From Sulfurimonas sp. (GTDB taxonomy: Bacteria > Campylobacterota > Campylobacteria > Campylobacterales > Sulfurimonadaceae), in the NCBI GenBank assembly GCA_026988245.1, contig JALSLR010000099.1, positions 1-33,530 on the forward strand: DNA of 33,530 nucleotides, in the 5' to 3' direction. The notes under the pieces are model-generated. The model was not told where the DNA came from and did not search any database. It was given only the letters and a program-made list of their open reading frames with translations. Positions 13,454 to 22,060 of this stretch are shown one piece after another (position 1 is the stretch's first letter; each line of letters opens with the position of its first letter). The position numbers were made by a program, and so were the translations under genes.

Positions 13454-14662
13454 ATGATTAAAAGAATTAAAAAATTTACAACGACCAATACTCTTGTTAT
13501 ACTCGGCATTATTTTAGGTGTCCTCTTTGGTATTTTTTTACCTGAGTTAGCGCTCAAACAAAAGGCTATCGGTACAGCTTTTATATACTTTTTAAAAATG
13601 CTCGTTATCCCTCTTGTTTTTGCTAGTATCTATGTCGCTATCCTCGGTCTTGGCTCACTTGAAGAACTCAAACGGATAGGACTAAAAACGATAGGACTCT
13701 ACCTCTTAACTACAGCTCTTGCCGTCATAGTAGCTATACTCGCTATAAACTTTTTTCCCATAGGTGAGCATATATCTACGGATGGATTAGAGTTTGCAAA
13801 AGCAAAAACCATAGCACCCTTTTCACTTGAAGCAATGCTTCTGAGTTTCATTCCTGTCAATATATTCTCCTCATTTTCCCATGGTTCGATGATGCAAATC
13901 ATCGTTTTTGCTATCATGTTTGGAGTAGCCTCTTTGTACTTAAAACCAAAAGAGCAAGAACCAATGGTAGAGTTTTTTAACGGTGTTGCAAATGCGATGC
14001 TCAAGATGGCTGAGTGGATTATACTTATGACACCACTGGGTGTATTTTCACTCATATCTTACGTTATAGCTGACCAAGGGATAGAGGTGATCTTAGGACT
14101 TTGGAAATACATCTTACTCGTAGTTGGCGTTATACTTTTTCATGCAGTTGTAACCCTTCCTGCTATCCTTGCCTTTTTTACCAAAGTCAATCCATACAAA
14201 TATCTATCCGATATTCGTGAAGCTCCAATCATGGCATTTTCTACAGCATCTTCAGCCGCAACCCTCCCTGTGTCTATGAGAATAAGCCAAGAGATGGGTG
14301 GTGTCGATAAAAAAACTGCCTCCTTTGTCCTACCTCTTGGCGCTACTGTCTCCATGGATGGGACTGCAGCGTATCTTAGCATCGCAGTTTTATACATCGC
14401 TAATTTAGCGGGAGTGGACTTGTCATTTGGTGACCAAGTACTTCTTGGGATTACCGTTGTTGCACTGAGTGTAGGTGTTGCAGCCCTCCCTAGTGCTTCA
14501 CTCGTCATGATGGTGGTCATTTTAAACCAACTCGGACTTCCAACTGAGTACATAGCCCTTATAGTAGCAGTTGACAGAATCCTTGATATGTGTCGAACCT
14601 CCCTCAATGTCACCTCTGACCTCGTCGTTACTAAAATAGTAGATACTCTCATAAAGAGATAA
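13454..14662 (+). CDS. Dicarboxylate/amino acid:cation symporter (DAACS, GltP/DctA-like)
   Basis: Inner-membrane secondary transporter of 402 residues that couples uptake of glutamate, aspartate or C4-dicarboxylates to Na+ or H+. The family's transport core is clear: FSTASSAATLPVSM (serine-rich HP1), GATVSMDGTAAY (TM7, the unwound NMDGT motif with S in place of N), PSASLVMMVV (HP2) and DRILDMCRTSLNVTSD (TM8). Membrane helices 1-6 precede these. The ATG at 13454 has no ribosome-binding site and lies 6 bases after a -10 box, so a leaderless mRNA is predicted. The next transporter gene starts 1 base after its stop, so the two form an operon. Confidence 0.92.
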   Translation: MIKRIKKFTTTNTLVILGIILGVLFGIFLPELALKQKAIGTAFIYFLKMLVIPLVFASIYVAILGLGSLEELKRIGLKTIGLYLLTTALAVIVAILAINFFPIGEHISTDGLEFAKAKTIAPFSLEAMLLSFIPVNIFSSFSHGSMMQIIVFAIMFGVASLYLKPKEQEPMVEFFNGVANAMLKMAEWIILMTPLGVFSLISYVIADQGIEVILGLWKYILLVVGVILFHAVVTLPAILAFFTKVNPYKYLSDIREAPIMAFSTASSAATLPVSMRISQEMGGVDKKTASFVLPLGATVSMDGTAAYLSIAVLYIANLAGVDLSFGDQVLLGITVVALSVGVAALPSASLVMMVVILNQLGLPTEYIALIVAVDRILDMCRTSLNVTSDLVVTKIVDTLIKR

Positions 14663-14663
14663 A

Positions 14664-16044
14664 ATGAAGTTAAAAATTGCGCTCTTAGCTTTTGGTGTAT
14701 TACTCTATCTTTACCCAACTCCAGTTGGTCTTAGCGACAACGCTTGGCACCTTTTTGCCATCTTTATAACATCCATTCTAGCTGTTATAACAAATGCGCT
14801 CCCTATCATCACCTCCTCCATCTTAGCTTTAAGTGCCGCTGTTTTAACACACACTAACATCAAAACAAGCATATAGTGGTTTTAGTGAGGACTTTATTCT
14901 TCTCATCATTGTCGCTTTTCTCATTGCACGTGGTGTTATCAAGTCTGGTCTTGGAAAACGAATAGCCTTTCTCATCATAAAAAAGTTTGGTAAAAGTTCT
15001 CTTGGTCTTGCTTATTCCATCATCGCTGCTGATATGTTCATCTCCCCAGCTTTTCCAAGCAACACAGCAAGGAGTGGAGTGCTTTACCCCATTGTCAATG
15101 CCCTTTCTATAGACAGCGGTTCAAAAGTAGCTGATGGGACAAGAAAAAAAATAGGTGCATTTTTGATGATGTGTTCCATGGCTGGACTTACCCTCTCCTC
15201 CACTTTATGGTTAACTGCCATGGCAGCCAATCCTGCAGGAGCTGCGATAGCTAGAGAGTTTGGAGTAAATATCAATTATGGAACTTGGGCATTAGCTGCA
15301 TCTTTACCCGTCATCATACTCTATATACTTGTCCCACTTGTAATCTATAAGATATATCCACCCGAAACAAAATACACCCCAGAAGCGCCAAAAATTGCCC
15401 ATAACGCTCTCACAAAAATGGGAAAATTTTCTAAAAATGAGTGGATAATGTCTCTCACTTTTATAGGCATGGTTGTCTTATGGATAATGGCTGATACCTG
15501 GAATATCAACAAAACAGCTGTTGCATTTTTGGGACTTGGCATCTTAATGATTACAAATATTTTTACTATAGTTGATATGAAAAATGAAGGAAGTACTTTA
15601 GAAACACTCATCTGGTTTGCTATACTTTTTTCACTAAGTTCTAATCTTAATAATTTTGGTTTTATGGAGTGGATTGGAGAGTATATCATTATGTGGGTCA
15701 ACGGCTACCCTTGGCAACTTGTATATATACTCATAGTAGTATCTTACGTAGCTATACACTACTTTTTTGTCTCCCAAACTGCTCAAATGCTGGCCCTTTA
15801 CTCTATCTTTTTAGGAGTAGCGGTTAACTCTAAGGTCCCTGCTGAACTGATAGCTTATATGCTTCTTTTTGCCACTAACTTTAGTGCTATCATCACCCCT
15901 CAAGGATCCTCGGCAAATGTTATCTATGCAGGAAGTGGCTATCTAAAATCTGAAGAGATATATAAGATAGGTGGTGTCATAACTGCTCTAAATACCTTTG
16001 TCTTTCTTGTTATAGGCACTTTTTGGATACTTTTTATCACCTAA
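14664..16044 (+). pseudogene. DASS-family anion (di/tricarboxylate) symporter, frameshifted
   Basis: Inner-membrane Na+/dicarboxylate or sulfate-type symporter (SLC13/CitT-like), normally about 460 residues. The first frame gives MKLKIALLAFGVLLYLYPTP and stops at 14876. The rest continues one base out of frame as AYSGFSEDFILLIIVAFL, SGLGKRIAF, FPSNTARSGV and finally ITPQGSSANVIYAGSGY, all typical of the family. Removing one A from the AAAA run at 14862-14865 restores one 459-codon protein. It is either a recent pseudogene or a single-base sequencing error; the rest is well conserved. It lies 1 base after the DAACS symporter, which would make a dicarboxylate-uptake pair. Confidence 0.85.
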
Positions 16045-16079
16045 TTTTGATAGTTTAATAACTATTTAACATTAGATAG

Positions 16080-16085
16080 TATAAT
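16080..16085 (+). promoter_or_regulatory. -10 box of the SQR-like gene
   Basis: TATAAT at 16080-16085 predicts a start near 16092 and a 28-nt leader that holds AAGAAGAG just before the ATG at 16120. Confidence 0.5.
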
Positions 16086-16119
16086 ATATATTATCAATTA
16101 AACATATAAAGAAGAGATT

Positions 16120-17303
16120 ATGAAAAATGTTACAATACTTGGTGGTGGTTTTGCTGGTGTAGAGGCTGCGATATATTTAAGAAAAGCTTCTTATAATGTT
16201 ACCCTTATCAGTGATAGGGAATATCTTTATGTCTATCCTACATCGATTTGGATCCCTGTTCACGGCGCTTCATTTGAAGATAACTGCTTAGACCTTATGA
16301 AACTTAGTGGAGTTCATGGTTTTGAACTTATCGTTGATAGCGTTAAAAATATCAATGCAAAAAACTCTTTAGTGACACTCTCTAGCTCAAAAGAGATATC
16401 GAACTATGATCATCTTATCATCGCTATGGGTGCTTCAAAAATGAAACCAAAGGGGATAGAAAACACTCTTTCCATCTGCGGTACTCCTACTATGTCACTA
16501 GAGATAAGAGATAAACTTGATGCCTTAGTGCAACAAGGTCATGGAGAGATTTGCTTTGGTTTTGGAGGCAATCCTAAAGATACATCAGCCGTTCGTGGTG
16601 GTCCTGCTTTTGAGCTTCTCTTTAACACTCACAATTACCTCAAGAAAAAAGGTATACGTAAGAACTTTAAACTTACTTTTTTTGCACCGATGGCAGAACC
16701 TGGAAAACGGATGGGACCAAATGCTCTTAAAATGATGGCTAAATATTTTAAGATGCTAGATATTCATGAACATTTTGGTAAAAAAATCAAAATATTTGAA
16801 AAAGATGGGATAGTTTTGAAGATGATTCTAAGCTAAAATCTGACTTCACTATGTTTATACCAGCTGGCAATGGGCATGATGTCATAAAAGATTCTGATCT
16901 CCCAACAAATGAAGCTGGATTTATAAAAATAGATGACTTTGGTAATGTAAAGTTTGATGATGACACCTATGCAAAAAATATATATGCCATAGGGGATATC
17001 TCAGCACTCGAAGGTGCGGACTGGCGTGCAAAGCAAGGACATATCGCAGAAGTTATGGCGAGAAATTTAGCATACAATATACAAGAAAAAGACAAAGGTG
17101 GCAACAGCTTCAAAGGCTACAGTGAACACATCAATATTCTTTGTGTTATGGACACTGGCGATGGCGCTTCATTTATTTATCGTGATGCAAAAAAAGCGTA
17201 CATGATACCTATGCCTATAATTGGGCACTGGCTCAAAAAAGGTTGGGGTGCTTACTTTAGACTATCAAAACTAGGACGTATTCCAAGAATACCTGGAATG
17301 TAA
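16120..17303 (+). pseudogene. SQR-like FAD-dependent oxidoreductase, frameshifted
   Basis: Flavoprotein of the sulfide:quinone oxidoreductase/NDH-2 superfamily, expected on the inner membrane passing electrons to quinone. The first frame has the FAD-binding VTILGGGFAGVEAAIYL and an SQR-type central region (CFGFGGNPKDTSAVRGGPAF), then ends early at 16836. The remainder (KSDFTMFIPAGNGHDVIKDS, AKNIYAIGDISALEGADW and a C-terminal amphipathic part) continues in another frame. Adding one T to the TTTT run at 16814-16817 restores the frame (DGIVFEDDSKLKSDF) and a 394-residue protein. It is a recent null allele or a sequencing error. Sulfide as donor is inferred; the cysteine pattern does not settle it. 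Confidence 0.75.
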
Positions 17304-17377
17304 GAATATATTTATCACACTCAAGCTAAAATGCTAATAACAAATAATTCGGCTAAATATTATTCCCAGGGGGATTC

Positions 17378-17926
17378 ATGTCAATAAAAAAACTATCAAA
17401 GTCAGATGCTACAAAAACTATAACCAATATAGAAAAGCAAATAGATGAAAATGATTTCATCATATCTAAAACAGATACTAAGGGTTCTATCATATACTGT
17501 AATGAGATATTTACAAAAATGGCTGGTTATGACACACAAGAGCTTATCGGTGCGAACCATAATCTTATTCGCCACCCTGATATGCCTCGTATAGCATTTA
17601 AAATTGCATGGGATCTAATACAAAATAAAAAAGAATTTTTCGGATTTATAAAAAACCTTACTAAAGATGGTGGCTACTATTGGATATTTGCCTACATAAC
17701 AGCGGATTTAGATCTCAATGGAAATATTATTAGCTATACATCAGTAAGAAGAAAGGCACCACAATCAGCGATAGATACTATCACCGCTATATACAAACTT
17801 CTCATAGAGGCCGAAAAAACAGGTGGGCTAGAAGCTTCGAGTAAACTACTCAATGAGTATTTAAAGAAAAACCAGACAACTTACGATGAATTTATCATAA
17901 ATCTTCAAAAAGGGGTAAAAATATGA
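17378..17926 (+). CDS. Aer-type PAS domain sensor protein
   Basis: A soluble 182-residue protein made almost wholly of one PAS domain (about residues 22-130) with Aer/CetB hallmarks: [39 protein letters not shown] and [20 protein letters not shown]. In Aer and CetB this domain binds FAD and reads redox state for energy taxis. A strong AGGGGG stands before the ATG at 17378. Its stop overlaps the start of the chemoreceptor gene by 4 bases (ATGA). I infer that the pair acts as a split Aer: a PAS input protein plus a cytoplasmic MCP output protein. FAD binding is not proven by the sequence. Confidence 0.87.
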   Translation: MSIKKLSKSDATKTITNIEKQIDENDFIISKTDTKGSIIYCNEIFTKMAGYDTQELIGANHNLIRHPDMPRIAFKIAWDLIQNKKEFFGFIKNLTKDGGYYWIFAYITADLDLNGNIISYTSVRRKAPQSAIDTITAIYKLLIEAEKTGGLEASSKLLNEYLKKNQTTYDEFIINLQKGVKI

Positions 17927-19245
17927 ATCTTTTTTCAAGTACAAAAAATGATGATGCAAAACTTATGGAAGAGATTTCAAAAGTATTAAAAGATACTCAA
18001 AATGGAAAACTCTCTTCAAGAATAAGATTAACTAAAAACACTACTCCGATAGAAGCAATAGCGTGGGACATTAACAACTCCTTAGATCAAATGGAAATCA
18101 TCTTAAGAGAAACCAGATACACCATAGATGCTGTTAGCAATGGAGATATGCATAGAAGCATGTTTCCTGCAGGACTTAAAGGGGAGTTTGCAACTACAGC
18201 TAATGCTATACAAAAAGCTATAAATTCCATGAAAGCAAATGAACGATATAAAACCATGGGACAACTCTCCACAACTTTCAATACATTTAATAATGGTATG
18301 GAAGGAAACTTAGATATCATTATGTCTGATATTACAAAAAATGAACAAAATTTTAGTGCTGTTACTTCAAAAACCACAAATGTATCTCTTTCGGCAGAAA
18401 AAACATACGAAGCTGTACAATTAACTAATGAGCAGATATCTTCATTAAGTCAACTCATACTCGCAACAACAGATTCTATCTCTGATTTAAATAATAATGT
18501 TGAGGATATCTCCACAATTGTAAACCTCATTAAAGATATAGCAGACCAAACGAACCTATTAGCACTCAATGCAGCTATCGAAGCTGCACGAGCTGGTGAA
18601 CATGGTCGTGGGTTTGCAGTAGTTGCAGATGAAGTAAGAAAACTAGCAGAAAGAACTCAAAAAGCTACTTCAGAGATTAGCATCACTATACATAACCTTC
18701 AACAACAATCAAGTTCCATAGGTGAAAATTCTGAAAATATGAATGAAATAGCTACTTCTACAAGCACTAGCATGGAAGATTTTGCTGGTACTATGAATCT
18801 CTTTAGAGATGAACTCTCTTCAGCTAGTGCAAACTCTAGTAAAAGTAGTTTTTCACTTTTCCTATCTATGTATAAAATACATCACATCATATTTAAATCA
18901 AAAGCTTACTCATCTGTCGTAAATAACACTGTTAGCTCTACACTACAAAAAGACCATAAAAGTTGTGGTTTTGGAAAGTGGTATTATGGTACAGGTATGA
19001 AGATGTTTAGCGAAAATAGTACTTTTAGGAAAATGGAGGTAGAACATACAGCCTTTCATGCTCTTATCAACAATAATTTAGAATGTGTTATTAAGGGTAA
19101 CTGTATGTCTAAAAACGAAGAAAAAGAACAGATTATGAAAGATTTTCAAACTGCTGAAGAGCACTCAAACGAACTCTTCTTGCTACTTGACAAACTCGCA
19201 GATGAGATGGGTGACACCATAAATATGGAAGATGTCTTAGCTTAA
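17923..19245 (+). CDS. Soluble methyl-accepting chemotaxis protein with CZB domain
   Basis: A 440-residue cytoplasmic chemoreceptor with no membrane segment. Residues 1-105 form HAMP-like helices. The signalling hairpin includes the near-invariant tip ([20 protein letters not shown], followed by [15 protein letters not shown], about 205-245) that binds CheA and CheW. The C-terminus (about 310-430) is a chemoreceptor zinc-binding (CZB) domain with ligand candidates H320/H321, C348 in SCGFGKW, H375 or H379, and H414. This layout resembles Helicobacter TlpD, a soluble receptor for oxidative stress or reactive chlorine. Its overlap with the PAS gene suggests redox or energy taxis. Its stop faces the convergent CNNM gene with 1 base between. 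Confidence 0.92.
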   Translation: MNLFSSTKNDDAKLMEEISKVLKDTQNGKLSSRIRLTKNTTPIEAIAWDINNSLDQMEIILRETRYTIDAVSNGDMHRSMFPAGLKGEFATTANAIQKAINSMKANERYKTMGQLSTTFNTFNNGMEGNLDIIMSDITKNEQNFSAVTSKTTNVSLSAEKTYEAVQLTNEQISSLSQLILATTDSISDLNNNVEDISTIVNLIKDIADQTNLLALNAAIEAARAGEHGRGFAVVADEVRKLAERTQKATSEISITIHNLQQQSSSIGENSENMNEIATSTSTSMEDFAGTMNLFRDELSSASANSSKSSFSLFLSMYKIHHIIFKSKAYSSVVNNTVSSTLQKDHKSCGFGKWYYGTGMKMFSENSTFRKMEVEHTAFHALINNNLECVIKGNCMSKNEEKEQIMKDFQTAEEHSNELFLLLDKLADEMGDTINMEDVLA

Positions 19246-19246
19246 A

Positions 19247-20287
19247 CTAAGCCTCTCTTTCTTTACGCTTTTGCTTCATCTTTATCTTTGCTAACTCACG
19301 CATATCTTCATTTGCATCGCTCTCATCCATAATCTCTACACCTAAAATGGTCTCAACACAGTCTTCGAGAGTGACGATACCCTCAGTCTGATCGTAGTTG
19401 TCCATCACTAAAAACATATGATCTTTTTTACTTATGAAAAGATCTAGTGCTTTACTGACAGGGATGTTTTCATTGATAGAAAATATCTCTTTTTTTATAG
19501 ATTTTAAGGTCACACTATTGTCTTTTATAGCTTGTTGAAATAATTTTTTAGTTAGAACTATGCCTGTGACATCTTCTATAGAGTCATGATACACAGGGAT
19601 GCGTGAAAAGTTAAATATCTCCTCTTCATTATCCATGATATCTTTTAAGGTTCTCTTCTCATCAAGAGCAAAAACAACACTTCTTGGCGTTAGAACATCT
19701 CCTATTTTGATGTCATCAAGCTTAAGTATATTTTCTATGAAATCAGACTCTTTTTCATCTATAACTCCATCATCTTCACTTAAAAGCATAGACTCTAGGA
19801 GTTCATCTTTCGTAAGAGAGTTTGCATCTTCTTTTCCAGCTGATATTTTATTTGTGATTGCTAATGTTGTTAAAATGATAGGGTAAGTAATCCAAATAAA
19901 AATACGAATCAATTGTGCTGAAAATGGCGCCAACTCTTTCCAATACACAGCTCCTATAGTTTTAGGAATAATCTCACTTAAAAACAAAATAGCAAAAGTC
20001 ATAATCACTGAGATGATAACAACCGCTTCATTTCCAAAGAGAATGGATGCTTGTGCACCAACTGCCGCTGCACCTATAGTATGTGCAATAGTATTCAAGA
20101 TAAGTATCGACGCTATTGATTTGCTGATATTTGTTTTATGAAGTCGGAGTAATCTTCCAACCTGTGGTTTTTCTTTTTCTAAGACTGAAATATAGGACAT
20201 ATTTACAGATAAAAGAACGGCTTCTAAAATGGAGCAGACAAAAGAGATGCCTACAGCCAAGAAGAAATAAAGTAGTAGTAAATCCAT
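19247..20287 (-). CDS. CNNM/CorC-type membrane protein (DUF21 plus CBS pair)
   Basis: A 346-residue inner-membrane protein. The N-terminal DUF21 transmembrane domain (about 1-150, ILNTIAHTIGAAAVGAQAS and FLSEIIPKTIGAVYW) is followed by two CBS domains (about 195-315, IGDVLTPRSVVFALD and YDQTEGIVTLEDCVETILG). It ends in a short basic tail and lacks the C-terminal CorC_HlyC domain found in many relatives. CNNM/CorC proteins transport Mg2+ or take part in Mg2+ efflux, with CBS domains sensing nucleotide or Mg2+. The gene lies 16 bases after mgtE, which supports a Mg2+ role. Confidence 0.87.
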   Translation of the reverse strand: MDLLLLYFFLAVGISFVCSILEAVLLSVNMSYISVLEKEKPQVGRLLRLHKTNISKSIASILILNTIAHTIGAAAVGAQASILFGNEAVVIISVIMTFAILFLSEIIPKTIGAVYWKELAPFSAQLIRIFIWITYPIILTTLAITNKISAGKEDANSLTKDELLESMLLSEDDGVIDEKESDFIENILKLDDIKIGDVLTPRSVVFALDEKRTLKDIMDNEEEIFNFSRIPVYHDSIEDVTGIVLTKKLFQQAIKDNSVTLKSIKKEIFSINENIPVSKALDLFISKKDHMFLVMDNYDQTEGIVTLEDCVETILGVEIMDESDANEDMRELAKIKMKQKRKEREA

Positions 20288-20303
20288 TAAGTGTTAAAAA
20301 CCT

Positions 20304-21632
20304 TTAAAGTAATATCCAAGTCGCAAGCCCTAAAAAACTAAAAAAGCCTACAACATCGGTAATAGTAGTGAGTATCACTGTACTCCCAATAGCTGGATCA
20401 ATGTCCATTTTTTTCAAAAACAGAGGAATTGATGCACCAAAAAAGCCTGCTATTAAGAGGTTTATAATCATACTCAAGGCAATAACAATGCCTAAATAAT
20501 CTATCTTAAACCAAAGCGAAGCAATAATTCCTATAATTATAGCGAAGATAAAACCATTTAACAAAGATATAGCTACTTCTTTTTTAATGATACGATACGC
20601 ATCACCTTGAGAGATATCTCCAAGTGCTAACTGACGCACGACAACGGTAAGAGATTGTGTCCCTGCATTCCCACCCATCGAGGCTACAATGGGCATCAGT
20701 ATCGCAAGAGCAACCATGCTTTGCAAGGTATCTGCAAACAAGGCTATAACAAACGATGCAGCAATGGCTGTGAAGAGGTTGAGTCCAAGCCAAGAGGCTC
20801 GTTTACGACCAGCTTTAAGTATCTCATCATCTTCCTCAGCATCATCATCTACCCCAGCTAAGTTATACATCTGCTCCGTTGCATGTTCATTTATGATGTC
20901 AAAAACATCATCAGAGGTTATACGACCAACAAGGACGCCATACTCACTCACAACAGGCATAACAGAGAGGTCATACTCTTCAAAATAATGTACAACATCT
21001 TTTATATCTTCACGATCAACTGCAACTTTAGGCTCAAATTTTTCAGCAGAGTTTTCTATGTTTTGATGGAGTGTTTTTTTAAAGTCAAATATGAGTAAAT
21101 CATCTAAACCGATAGTATAACGGAGCTTGTTTTCATTGTTAGTGATAAAAAGATTTTGAACATTTTCAAGCTCATTTGCCTTACGCATGACAGCAAAGCG
21201 TTTGATAACATCTTCAACCACCTCATCTTTTGTTGCAGTGAAAACTTCAAGCTGCATATGTGCACCAGCTTCATTTTCATCATATGACTTTAGCTTGGTA
21301 ATCTCTTGCTGATCTTCAGCATCGAGCGTCTCATAAACCTCAAGTGCTACATCTTCATCTATCTCATGAAGCTCTTGCATGAACTCATGTTGGTCATCTG
21401 ATTCTAGTTCCGTAACCGCATGGGAGAGTTCATCTACACTCAGATTTTCTACAACATCATCAAAGAGTCTATCTGGGAGTGCAAGGGCTACATCTCCCAC
21501 TAAGTCTTTAGGGACTAACTTTACAGCATCCGCAAAGTCTGCATCGTCTAACTGTTTGAGTATCTGTGCTATATCCGATGGGTGCATCTCACTTACGAGG
21601 TGAGAGTCTATGTATTCTTGTAGTTTTTGCAT
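20304..21632 (-). CDS. mgtE: Magnesium transporter MgtE
   Basis: Mg2+-gated Mg2+ channel of 442 residues. It has the cytosolic N domain of alternating helices (about 1-125), two CBS domains (about 130-250) and five membrane helices, with the signature ASMGGNAGTQSLTVVVRQLALG and the pore aspartate in TTITDVVGFFSFLGLA. High Mg2+ closes the channel through the N and CBS domains, which are acidic here as expected. The ATG at 21632 has no ribosome-binding site, and a TATAAT ends 5 bases before it, so mgtE probably also has its own nearly leaderless transcript in addition to read-through from the operon. Confidence 0.95.
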   Translation of the reverse strand: MQKLQEYIDSHLVSEMHPSDIAQILKQLDDADFADAVKLVPKDLVGDVALALPDRLFDDVVENLSVDELSHAVTELESDDQHEFMQELHEIDEDVALEVYETLDAEDQQEITKLKSYDENEAGAHMQLEVFTATKDEVVEDVIKRFAVMRKANELENVQNLFITNNENKLRYTIGLDDLLIFDFKKTLHQNIENSAEKFEPKVAVDREDIKDVVHYFEEYDLSVMPVVSEYGVLVGRITSDDVFDIINEHATEQMYNLAGVDDDAEEDDEILKAGRKRASWLGLNLFTAIAASFVIALFADTLQSMVALAILMPIVASMGGNAGTQSLTVVVRQLALGDISQGDAYRIIKKEVAISLLNGFIFAIIIGIIASLWFKIDYLGIVIALSMIINLLIAGFFGASIPLFLKKMDIDPAIGSTVILTTITDVVGFFSFLGLATWILL

Positions 21633-21637
21633 ATGGA

Positions 21638-21643
21638 ATTATA
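21638..21643 (-). promoter_or_regulatory. Internal -10 box at the mgtE start
   Basis: Minus strand TATAAT (21643-21638) sits in the 13-base gap after the preceding gene's stop. The predicted first nucleotide is at the mgtE ATG (21632 plus or minus 1). Confidence 0.5.
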
Positions 21644-21645
21644 GC

Positions 21646-22044
21646 TTATTTGCCACTATAATTAGCACCTTTTATATCGCCAAACTCACCTATAAAGATA
21701 TGTAAGTTTTGATACTTTGTTTTTTTAATCTTTGGATTATGATAGATAACTACCCAATCATTGAGTAATCTATATCTTGTTCTTTGTATTTTCTCATCTT
21801 TAACTTCTAAGAAGGTCTTACTTACTTTTTTATTTTTCACGAGCCTTTGAAGTTCTTGACGTGCTTTTTTAATGAGCTTTTCTTTGGTAAGTTTCTTTTT
21901 ACGAACTATTTTTCTTTGGTCAAGTGCATCGATTTTTTCGTAAACACCATGTCCTTTAGAATCTTTAACCCGATGTTGATATTCACCTGCATCTAAAGAG
22001 GTGATACTTATAAATAGAACGATTAGTAGCAATATTTTTTTCAT
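21646..22044 (-). CDS. Small secreted protein of unknown function
   Basis: A 132-residue protein with a Sec signal peptide (MKKILLLIVLFISITSLDAG) followed by a very basic region rich in lysine. The C-terminal part (NDWVVIYHNPKIKKTKYQNL, then IFIGEFGDIKGANYSGK) recalls the DUF6488-type small periplasmic proteins; this assignment is tentative. AAAGG lies upstream of the ATG. It is placed between the RND exporter (16-base gap) and mgtE (13-base gap), so it may be an accessory of the envelope transport machine. Confidence 0.72.
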   Translation of the reverse strand: MKKILLLIVLFISITSLDAGEYQHRVKDSKGHGVYEKIDALDQRKIVRKKKLTKEKLIKKARQELQRLVKNKKVSKTFLEVKDEKIQRTRYRLLNDWVVIYHNPKIKKTKYQNLHIFIGEFGDIKGANYSGK

Positions 22045-22060
22045 TTTTTAACCTTTATTT

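Noticed and set aside
12562..13557. Longer 331-residue form of the methyltransferase with an N-terminal membrane helix
   Set aside because: The extra 42 residues are antisense to the start of the symporter and run through the shared promoter; their hydrophobicity mirrors the transporter sequence.
14140..14718. Long open frame (192 codons) antisense to the DAACS symporter
   Set aside because: It is a shadow of a strongly conserved transporter gene: low-complexity Ser/Thr/Arg-rich composition, no family motif and no ribosome-binding site.
18087..18377. Open frame antisense to the chemoreceptor
   Set aside because: A frame shadow of conserved MCP sequence with no supporting signals; other antisense frames in topA, mgtE, the RND gene and the kinase were rejected for the same reason.
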